A DNA stretch of 11,215 bases from Funneliformis mosseae. Lineage: Eukaryota; Glomeromycota; Glomeromycetes; Glomerales; Glomeraceae. Location: positions 1 to 11,215 of the forward strand of contig CAJVPP010003609.1 in assembly GCA_910592005.1 (NCBI GenBank), written 5' to 3'. The notes beneath the pieces were generated by a model that was not told the origin of the DNA, did not search any database, and worked only from the letters and a program-made list of their open reading frames with translations. Numbering within the stretch: the first letter of the stretch is position 1; each line of letters begins with the position of its first letter. Below, one piece after another: positions 1-7,741 of this stretch. A program made the position numbers and the translations under genes.

Positions 1-70
1 AAAATTGGGCTAGTTACATAATGACGATCTACCGCAGTAAAAATTGTCATTTTTTTTGCACACCACTGTA
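1..70. mobile_element. Right terminus of a Tc1/mariner-like transposon (cut by window edge)
   Basis: Positions 48-68 read as a T-run followed by GCACACCACTG and then TA (69-70). The reverse complement, CAGTGGTGTGCAAAAAAAA, is the terminal inverted repeat of the same family as the element at 4090-5041, whose left end has the identical first 11 bases and A-run. TA is the usual Tc1/mariner target duplication. The body of the element lies outside the window. Bases 1-46 show no recognisable transposase sequence. The family call rests on the shared end sequence and the TA. Confidence 0.7.
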
Positions 71-1000
71 TATAAAATTACATGTATTTTGAGAATTTTT
101 TATCTTTTGTTTAAATTAATCGTTTATATCTACAAAAATCATTTGCGTTATTGAAACGTACATAAAATTGCGATTTTGACATATTTTTCCTATTTCGTAA
201 CAATGAAAGAAGTTTGATGGTTCATTTTTTTAAAAAATAAAATAAGAACATAATTAGTATTTTTGTTATATTAAGAAATATATTTAATACCTTTGATCAA
301 CTTTATTAATGAATAATCTCTTCTAAAAAAAACCATATTATAATTCAAAAGTGTTCCCATAATCTTGTAGGTCTAACTTTGTAACTACACTAATAACACT
401 CGTGAAAATATTTTGAAATGAACTGTTGCGCTCTACGTGAAATTTTCTTTTTTGAAGTCAAAGTAACGTAAGACTATAATTGAAACATCCTGTAAGAAAA
501 TGAAATCAGTACCATGCAATGCCATGTGCATATGATTCATTTTCTAAGTGTGGTTATGTGGAACGTGCAATTTGTACGGAATGAAACGAATTAGTCTTTT
601 ATTTCTTTACACGTTTGAAACAAATCTCTGAGAAATTTATTACTGGAGATATCCGGAACTTATTTTTTTTTTTTGTATTTCAGAAAAGAGAGGGGTTAAA
701 CCTAAAAATTAATGTCGTTCAAATTAAATAATATTATAATGAGTAACATATCACCGAAAAAAAAAAGTTATCCTATTTCAGTGTGAATATTCGTGAAAGT
801 TCAACTTTTGCATCTTGCAAATGTGAAGAGCACGAAATTTTTTTTCTTGGCGATGATGATTTACTCCTTCATCAGGAATATCATGATATGACTCCATGTT
901 TCAATATATACATATATGTATTATAACTTTTTTTTAACATGTGGTAGAATGTTTCAAAAGAGCGGCTGTTGATAGATCTAAAAGTATTTCAAAACTAAAA
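71..1000. other. AT-rich intergenic stretch, no recognisable gene
   Basis: Six-frame reading finds only short, stop-rich frames. One island at 747-920 is open on the plus strand for nearly 60 codons (acidic GDDD run at about 853) and follows a TTTCAG that could be a splice acceptor (776-781). The minus strand is also open there from an ATG. Runs of this length are expected by chance at this base composition, so no gene is called. Confidence 0.5.
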
Positions 1001-1007
1001 AGGAAGA

Positions 1008-1015
1008 TTATATAG
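1008..1015 (+). promoter_or_regulatory. TATA-like box upstream of gene A
   Basis: The octamer TTATATAG lies about 110 bases upstream of a possible splice donor (CAACAG followed by GTGAGA at 1127) and about 400 upstream of the coding exon at 1415. The intervening 1030-1126 is less AT-rich than its surroundings, as a 5' leader might be. An ATG at 1096 opens only ten codons before that donor. TATA-like strings are frequent in such DNA, so this is suggestive only. Confidence 0.25.
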
Positions 1016-1414
1016 ACTATCGCTTTTGGATACAAATCAATACTCATTCTACAATTGATCCGCGAACGAATCATTGATTTCAACTTCGGCAAGTAATGCT
1101 TTATTGGAACAAGGAAAGATCAACAGGTGAGAATATTTTTATAACAATGTATTAATTGGACATAATTTCCATTTGTATCTCTAAATAACCAGCTATATGA
1201 TTTATGAGTGATTTATGAAAGAAAAAAACTTTTTTTTAATACATATGGTTGGTTTGACGTGGTACAAATATAAATACTTTCATTTGAAACTTTATCATAT
1301 TTTATTGTGTTAAAAAAAAGTCAATCAAATTCTAAATTTAGAAATAAAGGTAGTTCTTTTTAACGCTTTATTTTTATTTTTATTTTTTTCTTATTATCGT
1401 GTTGGAATTTTTGA

Positions 1415-1524
1415 ATGAGAGATTGCGGGTACAAGATCCAAACTATTAATAATATTTGGTGTCACATTGAAATAAAAAATTTTCTGATGTTACGTCATGT
1501 AGTGGGTCAAAGGATTTGTAACAG
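1415..1524 (+). CDS. Candidate upstream coding exon of gene A (hypothetical protein, 5' part)
   Basis: An ATG at 1415 opens 36 codons without a stop (begins MRDCGYKIQT, ends VVGQRICN) and runs into the strong donor AACAG|GTAAGA at 1524/1525. Without splicing it meets a stop two bases later. The only AG that can join it to the ORF upstream of the ATG at 1879, after the last in-frame stop (1828), is CTAAG at 1862. This is preceded by a branch-like CTTAAC (1845-1850). The phases agree (AG|A, Arg). The spliced product would be 109 residues. Part of the exon resembles sequence upstream of gene B: NNIW here against NDIW there, followed in both by NF and then M and R. The intron (1525-1862, 338 nt) is long for a fungus, so this model is moderate. 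The true first exon may lie further upstream, near 1126. Confidence 0.4.
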
Positions 1525-1878
1525 GTAAGATACTGGTTTACACATTGTTTTCGAATGCATCGGCCAAACACATTTATTAATTTGTTAATTGGAATGTTAA
1601 TCTAAATGACAAAATTTGGTATCATTAAATGCTTTCATTTTTTGATGCGATCGATAATCAGAATAATCCTCGTCGCAGTATCTAAACCTTCTTTGTGAAT
1701 TAATCGTCGTTAGGAATTAGATTCTGAGATTACTTAATAAAATCAAGATTATTATTACATTTAAATAGGTTGAAAAAAGTTCTTTTTGTTTTTTTATGTT
1801 ATAAGGATTTCATCCTTTTTTTCTTTTTAAATAACAACAAAATCCTTAACAATATTGCTAAGACATAATAAAAACAAT

Positions 1879-2082
1879 ATGACAACGACTTCGAATCAAA
1901 ACGGATACTTTAACGCTATTACTGGTAACGATGGAAATACATTTCAACCTGAAAATCAAAGTTTGCATCAGAAACGTAATGCCACCAATAACGATACGTT
2001 GGATCGAATTTCAAGAATTCCTGTACAAACTTTAACGATAAATGATCGACTGATACATGATTTTTTCAATGGGTTCAAATAG
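1879..2082 (+). CDS. Gene A: short hypothetical protein, paralogue of gene B
   Basis: The 67-residue ORF starts at ATG 1879, with A at -3. The frame is open further up to 1831 but has no ATG there. I do not recognise the family. The protein is polar and Asn/Gln/Thr-rich, starting MTTTSNQNGYFNAI and ending LIHDFFNGFK, with no signal peptide or membrane helix. The main support is gene B at 9719-9970 (minus): both have SNQN just after the Met, both have TNN-DTL-x-RI in the C-terminal half, then QT, D-x-LI and F-[FY]-NG near the end. That is about 16 matches over some 30 residues. Similarity extends into the 25 bases around 1843-1867 and into CTTTGAAAG just after the stop. Selection on protein sequence is thus plausible. 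A start at the upstream exon (1415) is possible. AATAAA-like poly(A) signals occur at about 2440-2450. Confidence 0.6.
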   Translation: MTTTSNQNGYFNAITGNDGNTFQPENQSLHQKRNATNNDTLDRISRIPVQTLTINDRLIHDFFNGFK

Positions 2083-2285
2083 CTGGCTTCTTTGAAAGAT
2101 TTCGTTTTTTCATAACTTTTGCATTACATCGTTAAATTATTACATTTATAAAATGCATTATATTAAATATCGCATTTACATTATATCATTTTTTTATTAC
2201 GAAATTATCATTTTTTTAGATTCATCAATATTCGTTTGAATATTTGTGTATGTATATATTTATATTATTAAAACAAAAAAAGTGA

Positions 2286-2430
2286 GGGAATTTACACGAT
2301 GCGTATGAATGTCTCCAGTTTACTTAGTAAAAACGAAAAGCAGTTGGCGTGAGTCATGGTAATTAATAGCTAACCCAAAAACCCTAATCCCAAGGTATGA
2401 CTAGTGTTCATAAACGCCGTGTAAAGTTCC
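2286..2430. mobile_element. Small inverted-repeat (MITE-like) element
   Basis: The left arm from 2286 reads GGGAATTTACACGATGCG and continues TATGAA. The right arm, read backwards from 2430, is GGAACTTTACACGGCG followed by TTTATGAA. The arms match over about 22 bases with small gaps and enclose about 100 bp without coding capacity. A 17-codon ORF at 2299-2352 lies mostly in the left arm. Termini in GG plus a short internal region suit a non-autonomous DNA transposon, but I see no convincing target duplication. Confidence 0.35.
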
Positions 2431-2812
2431 AAATAATTCTAATAAAAATAAATTATTGATTTATCCAATATTTACTTACAACGATTAATTCAATGAAGGA
2501 CTATCGGTATTTGATATACCTGTATGTAAATAAAGTTTTGTCAATGAATTCGATACGTTACACGAGTGTATTATTTATTATTATTTAAAAATTCAAAAAT
2601 CATGGTGTCACAATATTATGTTTGAATGCAACAATGATAAGGATGATAAAAGATTTATAATAAACAATATTATGTTTATTCATTTGTTTTTCTTAAATTT
2701 AAATTCTTGTAATCCAGCTCGTGTCATTTTTAAAAAAAAATTTATTTTCTCTCTTATTCCAAAGACCCCAAAATCTAACTAGGATACTTGTTACATTTAA
2801 AATTTATCATGG
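2431..2812. other. AT-rich spacer, nothing recognised
   Basis: No frame is open long enough to stand out, and no RNA gene or repeat is visible. AATAAA-type strings here could serve gene A's transcript end. Confidence 0.4.
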
Positions 2813-3057
2813 ATGGATTCAATACTATTTCTAGAAAGAATCAAGTCAATTCCTGAAGAAAGTGTCATTTTCATCTCATCCATTCATTCTAGCAGTTATG
2901 CACGATCCTTCAATTTCCCAGCTGCAAGTCTTAGATCATATTTGATGTTGGTAGTCGATCTTCACCAAGACGAGTAATATCATTCAACCGTTAACTACAA
3001 ACAACCAAGATATAAGACCCTATGGAATGAACAAGTCGTGAAATGGTCTCAAAAGTG
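2813..3057 (+). pseudogene. Possible broken coding remnant next to the foldback element
   Basis: An ATG at 2813 opens 54 codons (MDSILFLERIKSIPEE at the start, VVDLHQDE at the end) to a TAA at 2975. The same frame then runs another 26 codons, including YKTLWNEQVVKWSQK, to a TGA at 3056-3058, just before the foldback element starts at 3062. Base composition is more balanced than in the flanks. I recognise no family, and the minus strand also reads fairly openly, so the coding strand is uncertain. It could be a truncated gene or chance. Confidence 0.22.
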
Positions 3058-3069
3058 ATTACGGTACGT

Positions 3070-3138
3070 TTCGCCGAAACCCGTTCCGCCGAAACCCCAT
3101 TTGCCGGAGCCAATTCACCGAAAGGACATTTCGCCGAA
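3070..3138. repeat. Inverted left arm of the TTCGGCGAA repeat, about 5 units
   Basis: Units of type TTCGCCGAA begin near 3070, 3084, 3101, 3114 and 3130. Between them lies CCCG, CCCC or GGAC, the complement of the GTCC linker of the right arm. The unit at 3101 is decayed (TTGCCGGA). Confidence 0.7.
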
Positions 3139-3285
3139 AACGAAAATAATTTGCTGTTGGTTGTTAGCAATTTTCCAGATTTATTGAACTTTTTTTATTA
3201 TTTCCAACGAATTTTTAAGAAAAACTTACTTTTTAATGTAGAACCTAAAAATGATAAGTTATACAAATGTTACGCAGTAGCCATT

Positions 3286-3479
3286 TTCGGCGAAATGTCC
3301 TTTCGGTGAAACGGATTCTGCGATGTGTCCGTTCGGCAAAAAGGATTCGGCGAAGTGTCCTTTCGTCGAAATGGTATTTCGGCGAAAACGTCTTTCGGTG
3401 AAAAGTCCATTCGGCGAAGTGATCGTTCGGCGAAGAGTCCTTTTGATAAATTAGCTTCGGCGAAGTGTGTTTCGACGAA
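3286..3479. repeat. Minisatellite, about 13 units of 14-16 bp (TTCGGCGAA core)
   Basis: Units start at 3286, 3302, 3316, 3332, 3347, 3362, 3378, 3394, 3410, 3426, 3442, 3456 and 3471. The consensus is close to TTTCGGCGAAGTGTCC. Most changes hit the central GGCG (GGTG, GTCG, GACG). The unit at 3442 is the most decayed (TTTTGATAA). The core itself is nearly palindromic. Confidence 0.8.
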
Positions 3480-3499
3480 ACGGATGTCCGATACCCTTA

Positions 3500-4089
3500 A
3501 AAGTTATGGTTAACCACCATAATTAGCCATTCAGTCTCATCCAATACTTCTTACACAACTCATGGTTCTGATGGATGGAGGTGGTATACTGTACATACAT
3601 TATATGGGAAATCCTCCGGGAAAAATATAAAATGAGTTAATGTCAAATCATATCAGCATGAAAATCGTATTTGGCATATCAAAGTAAAATTGATTTTGTC
3701 CAGCAGTTTCCCCTCTTTCTATTGCAAAGGTCCCATGTATATAAATATTAAACCAACAACCACCTGCGGGCCTTTGAGACCGATAAAAACTATTTTCACT
3801 TGTTGTATAATGTCAAGTCAAATAAAAATTTTGCTTTCTTGAATCATTTATAAATTAATAAAATTTAGCAAATTAAATTTATTAAAACGACGACTTTATA
3901 ACTACTGCACGATTTTTTATAACAACTTTGATTTTAGTTCCTCCCAAATGACAAAAACAAATAAAGAATGATCAAAATTTTTCTGATGAAATATCATATA
4001 TGAATTACTTTGTGTTATATAGTATACATACGTATGTCGACGCTAGAAATGTTTTTATTTTGAAGAAATATTTATTATAAAGGTAAGTT
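3500..4089. other. Spacer between foldback element and Tc1 remnant
   Basis: The plus strand is open from about 3499 to 3838 in one frame apart from a single TGA (about 3631), and a minus-strand frame is open over 3660-3780. Neither has a domain I recognise, and the two readings conflict. From 3840 to 4089 the sequence is plain AT-rich DNA. I call no gene. Confidence 0.4.
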
Positions 4090-4115
4090 CAGTGGTGTGC
4101 AAAAAAAAAATGAAC
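4090..4115 (+). repeat. Left terminal inverted repeat of the Tc1 remnant
   Basis: CAGTGGTGTGC, ten A, then TGAAC. It pairs with 5013-5041. Confidence 0.8.
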
Positions 4116-4223
4116 TTTTTTTTTCAACAAGCGTAACACAAAATGAGCCTGACGATCACTCTATCACCTTTCAGCAAAACCTTTCCCGCAATTTAACTTA
4201 AATTATATTTATCGAATATCAAA

Positions 4224-4919
4224 ATGACTTCATCAAGGCAAGAAACATAACGAAAGATTAATATTACATTTCTAGAAGCAAGGAATACGAAATGCTAAAA
4301 TACAAAGTTTGACAAAGATTCCAATTAGTACTATCTGTCGAAACCTAAAAATACTGGAGATGTAAAGCATAAAGATGGTAACGGACGTATTAAAAAAATA
4401 ACGAAAAATGCATCCGGGTAATTGGATAATACATTCGAAGGTAACCTTCAATTTCTTCTGGGTCTGTTGCTGATAAATTGAAAGATATAGAAATAGATGT
4501 CTTCCGCTCAACTGTTCCAAGACATTTGGCTGACCGTGGATACAGAAATGCACTTCCCCTTTGTACACCAATGTTAACCCCAGTCCATAAGCAAAAACAA
4601 GTTGAATGGACCAAGAAACGCAAGGATGATAATGGAAAATCCCTATTTAGTAATGAACCATCTTTCCATTCCTTAACACGATAAAGCATTGGTATAAATG
4701 TAAGGCCAATTCGTCCAATGCCAAAGGACCGAAGTAAAATATTCGCATGGGGTGGTTTTTGTGTAAAGGGTACCACCAGTCTTTTTCTTTTAGACGTATA
4801 ATGAATGGAGAATACAATTAAAAAAAAAAATTACGGAAGTGCGCAGAGGTAGATGGCGACTCCAGCAAGATAATGATACTAAGAAGCGTTGTAGTAAGGT
4901 TATTGAGAAAATAGCGTTT
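4224..4919 (+). pseudogene. Tc1-family transposase pseudogene
   Basis: Read across frames from ATG 4224 (MTSSRQET), the sequence follows a Tc1 transposase. First comes a helix-turn-helix part with ISTICRNLK at about 4323, then a GNGR-IKK motif near 4378 corresponding to the GRPR-like linker. The segment 4478-4684 holds STVPRHLADRGYRNALPL and then LTPVHKQKQVEWTKKRKDD. The first catalytic Asp of the DDE triad is mutated: FSNEPSF has Asn (AAT 4652-4654) where active enzymes have FSDE. FAWGGFCVKGTTSLFLF follows at about 4740, and RWRLQQDNDTKK, with the second Asp region intact, at 4851-4886. The third acidic residue and C-terminus are deleted. Early stops (for example TAA 4248) and several frameshifts confirm it is non-functional. 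Antisense ORFs over this region are shadows. Confidence 0.85.
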
Positions 4920-5012
4920 TTTTAATAAAATATACTCGGTTTTAGCTTTAAAATGACGCATTGTAAAATTTAATTGACGCAATACTTGTGGAACTAACGA
5001 GATTTTAAAGAA

Positions 5013-5041
5013 GTTCATTTTTTTTTTTTTGCACACTTCTG
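5013..5041 (-). repeat. Right terminal inverted repeat of the Tc1 remnant
   Basis: GTTCA, thirteen T, GCACACTTCTG, followed by TA. It differs from the left end by a few substitutions and A/T-run length. Confidence 0.8.
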
Positions 5042-5043
5042 TA

Positions 5044-5461
5044 TATGCCTTCACAAATAGTTTTCCTTGCTTAACCAACTTCAAGCTTCTTGTTGAAAAG
5101 ACCCTTATAAGGGATTTGTGATTTGTGTTTATTAATATGACTTATTACATCTAATAACTAAGCGATTCATTCGTTACTAATTAAAATTTTTATAATCTTA
5201 CGTTACACCAACTGATTTTTTTAAAAAAAAAAAGAAATTAAAGAAACGAAATATTAATAAATGGTATAGCTGAGCCATCGTATTGTTTTGCATTTACTTT
5301 TAAAAAAATATATATCTTGTTTGTAAGACAATGTTGATTTTACAAAAAAAAAAAAAAATTCTTTCATGAAAAAATCATTATTTGATTTAACCATAAATTA
5401 TTTATAATTAAGGAGAAACATTAATTTTGAATGTTCCAATTAGATCCAACTCATCAAAATT
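5044..5461. other. AT-rich spacer
   Basis: No gene is visible. It contains A-runs (one of about 15 at 5343) and one perfect 12-bp palindrome at 5102-5113, annotated separately. Confidence 0.4.
5103..5112. promoter_or_regulatory. CArG-box-like site (CCTTATAAGG)
   Basis: The site matches CC(A/T)6GG, the known binding sequence of MADS-box (SRF/Mcm1) factors, inside the palindrome CCCTTATAAGGG. It is not close upstream of an intact gene, so function is doubtful. Confidence 0.2.
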
Positions 5462-6313
5462 CTGCACGCTCAGTGAAGAATTCCTACCTTTTTAGAAAGA
5501 TTTGAATTAAAATTATATAAGTACCTTGCAGTCTTGCTTGATATTTTTCCATTTTAATTCACACTGCTCGGGAAAATATTGGTTTTGATCGTCGTATACC
5601 ATCTTTGCGGCGCACTTCTTTTAATATTTCCGCTACCTCCGCGCTTTTCTACAAGAATTTTTAGTACTTCTTTATTTTCTTTTAAGAACGAAAGTAATAA
5701 TTATTGTATCACCTTTATCAATTGTAAATAAATCTTCCATTTCAACATCATCAGGTATTGAATAAAAATTAGGAATCAAATAATTTGAAAAATTATTCGA
5801 TTGTTGCGAAATTGCAGAATTTACTAAAGTAGGTTGTTGTGGTTGGCTTGAGATACTTTCGATCATTGAAGAAGTCTCATCTTCACAATTTTTACAATTT
5901 TTTAATTCGTCTAAAGCTTTGTTGATGATTGGACAAATTACTTGATCGTCTCAACCAAAACCTAGGGCAATGTTATACGCTTGAAATTGTTGTAAATATT
6001 GATCAAGCGACCCGGCTTTTATGAAGTCCTTTCTTTCCGAATCGATATATTTCTGTAAAGTTTCCTTTATTACAGGAAAGTATTTATTGATTCACCTTGA
6101 TGTAAACTTTTTATCACATTTATAAAATTTGTCACGCCTACTCTCAAAGCTCTCGTGATAATGTTTGGACTACTTTTACTATGTATGTTTCGGTCTTTAT
6201 CAGCTAATAACGAACGACTTATCACTCTTTGTTGGCGAATGATCGCCTGAAGAATGAGAATTTGGGTGGTGCTGTGAAAAAGGTGAAAGTTGATGTTCTC
6301 TAATTGGCGGCAT
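5462..6313 (-). pseudogene. Decayed Myb/SANT-like (trihelix) gene, long copy
   Basis: Read on the minus strand from ATG 6313 (MPPIREHQLSPFSQHH, Ser/His/Pro-rich), the reading shifts frame near 6220 into SSPNIITRALRVGVTNF, and again near 6080 into VIKETLQKYIDSERKDF and LDQYLQQFQAYNIALGFG. After a TGA (about 5951) it continues in the same frame as DDQVICPIINKALDELK and then a Gln/Ser/Asn-rich linker from MIESISSQPQQPT (5866). A further shift near 5700 leads to LLLSFLKENKEVLKILVE, and another near 5582 to QYFPEQCELKWKNIKQDC. The last piece, with aromatic residue, PEQC, K-W-K-N and K, is the classic third-helix pattern of trihelix DNA-binding domains. Several frameshifts and at least one stop make this a pseudogene. 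A few breaks could be introns, but no matching GT/AG pairs were seen. The C-terminal part is repeated at 7315-7629. Confidence 0.6.
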
Positions 6314-6750
6314 CCTTTCCAAAGAAAGTGAAGGGAAGAGAGACGAAATTTCACGTTTATTTTATTTATTTATTTTTTAATGAGTGTTATGATAAGAACC
6401 TTTTAAGATGATAGGGGTCACAAATTGCTGTGAAAAACAATGTTATTGGTTTAATTGAATAACTAAAATATGAATTATTGTAAAAATTTTTATTTATGCA
6501 GGACGACCTTTCAGTTCCTTATTTGGTATGAATAATAACTCGTAATTTATTCTTTTCAACTTTTTAGTTGCATACATATGAAATATTTTCTTATCAAATA
6601 TAAATATAAATATAGAATATTTTGTGAAAAAATACCCCAGTTTATAGTTATCCCGGAATAACTTTCACCCCGTTTGAAAATTCTCTAGCGTTTTGGCTGA
6701 AAATTCATTTGTAATGCGGAGTGGAAATTACAAGGTCGGAATCATTGATA
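6314..6750. other. AT-rich spacer
   Basis: No open frame stands out. GAAATATTTTCTTAT (about 6580) recurs at about 6835, and TCGTAATTTATT (about 6541) at about 6854. Local copying has therefore occurred, in changed order. Confidence 0.4.
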
Positions 6751-6754
6751 TCTA

Positions 6755-6893
6755 ATAAATCTATTACAAGTATAATGAAAAAGATGTTTGTTCCATTGTT
6801 ATATAACCAAACCTTTCAATATAAATTAAAATTTGAAATATTTTCTTATTAAGTCGTAATTTATTAATATTTGATAAATCTATTACAAGTAAG
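6755..6893. repeat. Direct repeat, 119-bp spacing
   Basis: ATAAATCTATTACAAGTA at 6755 recurs at 6874. Related sequence continues on the far side (AATGAAAAAGATG against TATGAAGATGATG), so a longer unit appears to have been duplicated and then diverged. Confidence 0.55.
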
Positions 6894-6939
6894 TATGAAG
6901 ATGATGTTAATTCATTTGACAGTTAGCCAGTAAAATCCT

Positions 6940-7050
6940 GTTCGATTGACCTTTCAAATGGTTACAATAATTATATCATACGCATTGTTGATCGACCTTT
7001 CAAATGGTTACAATAGTTATATCGTGTGTTTTCTGCAAAATGGTAACAAT
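6940..7050. repeat. Tandem repeat, about 46-bp unit, two good copies and a partial third
   Basis: GACCTTTCAAATGGTTACAA starts at 6948 and again at 6994. Both copies continue into TA-rich sequence ending TTATATC. A shortened third copy keeps AAATGGTAACAAT at 7038. No coding function is apparent. Confidence 0.65.
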
Positions 7051-7314
7051 TTGTTGGTGTCACTTTTAAAAAATACTTGACCTACATTTTGTAATCAAAT
7101 TTCTCACGCATAAGTTTTATTGTAACCTATCAATTAAAAAAGAAATCATTTATATAGAGATGTCAATTTACATATTTTTTATTAATAGTAGATCGTCAAA
7201 ATGATTTTATAATAAAAAAAGATTTATTGTGCGTTTATATTTTTTCTTCGCGTCATTTCCAATTATATACTAATTATATTTTCCTTCGAATTTAACAAAA
7301 GAATAATTGTATGT

Positions 7315-7629
7315 TCACCAGTTTTGAAGTTCAAAATTCAATTTTGCACGTTCAGTCAAGAATTCCTTCAACTTGCAACTTATACCGAATAATGATTTTA
7401 TTAAGAAAAAAAATTTTACTTTGAAGGCTTGCTGAATATTTGTATTCATACCAAGTAGGCCAGATAATTGAGGCGTAATTCCAGAAATATTTTAGTACTT
7501 CCTTTTCTTTAAGAACGAAAGTAATAACTTAATGCTTTGTTCAGTCCATCTAAATCGAGCTTTTTTCATTAAAAGGTATATTATTAGAGTCTGTTTAAAC
7601 GATTTCATAATAGTGCTTGATTCTTTCAT
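7315..7629 (-). pseudogene. Decayed Myb/SANT-like (trihelix) fragment, short copy
   Basis: From ATG 7629 a 45-codon frame ends with FRWTEQSIKLLLSFLKKRKY and a TAA at 7494-7492. RWTEQS-x-x-LLLSFL is the first helix of a Myb/SANT-like domain. The next frame continues with an aromatic-rich stretch and YSASLQSKIFFLNK, which sits where the third helix belongs. A third frame ends EFLTERAKLNFELQNW and a TGA (7317-7315). The homologous long copy has the same LLLSFLK and EFFTERAEF. At DNA level 7491-7526 matches 5660-5699 except for missing bases (net 4), which explains the break after LLLSFLK. No Ser/His-rich N-terminus is found upstream, so this copy is also 5'-truncated. Confidence 0.55.
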
Positions 7630-7741
7630 TGTCGAAGCGAGGGAAAAAAAATTTAACGATATCAGAAACGAAAAAATTTCGTTAATTTAATTGAATTGAC
7701 TTAATACGTATTACTAAATTTATTAGCCGAATCCAATAAAA

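Larger units (their letters stand above)
3062..3496. mobile_element. Foldback/MITE-like element made of TTCGGCGAA minisatellite arms
   Basis: The 435-bp element is much richer in GC than its flanks. A left arm (3070-3138) carries five units of type TTCGCCGAA. A right arm (3286-3479) carries thirteen of type TTCGGCGAA, usually followed by GTGTCC or ATGTCC. The arms are in opposite orientation around an AT-rich centre. Bases 3114-3140 are the exact reverse complement of 3284-3310 (27 of 27). The ends are imperfectly inverted (CGGTACGTTTCGCCGAAA against GGGTATCGGACATCC... on the other strand) and are flanked by TTA at 3059-3061 and 3497-3499. A TTA/TAA duplication is typical of PIF/Harbinger elements, but no transposase is present. 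Apparent ORFs here are translations of the repeat. Confidence 0.7.
4090..5041 (+). mobile_element. Degenerate, internally deleted Tc1/mariner-family transposon
   Basis: The left end CAGTGGTGTGC plus an A-run and TGAAC (4090-4115) is inverted at 5013-5041 (GTTCA, a T-run, GCACACTTCTG), followed by TA at 5042-5043. The left flank is TT instead of TA, so the site has mutated. At 952 bp it is shorter than a typical 1.2-1.7 kb Tc1 element. The transposase frame (plus strand) is full of lesions and lacks its last third. It is non-autonomous and dead. It shares its ends with the remnant at 1-70. Confidence 0.85.

Noticed and set aside
747..920. Nearly 60-codon plus-strand open frame behind a TTTCAG
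   Set aside because: No ATG, no homologue, an equally open minus strand, and a length at chance level.
2299..2352. 17-codon ORF ending at a GTGAGT donor with CTAAC downstream
   Set aside because: It lies mostly within the terminal repeat of the MITE-like element, and the best splice only adds two or three residues before a stop.
2374..2397. Telomere-like AACCCAAAAACCCTAATCCC
   Set aside because: A single irregular stretch inside the inverted-repeat element, with no tandem CCCTAA array.
3043..3513. Two plus-strand ORFs rich in SFRRN, SAK and FGE
   Set aside because: They are translations of the TTCGGCGAA repeat and its unique centre, not proteins.
4272..5084. Three minus-strand ORFs (4272-4571, 4390-4776, 4818-5084)
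   Set aside because: They are antisense shadows of the plus-strand Tc1 transposase pseudogene and its ends.
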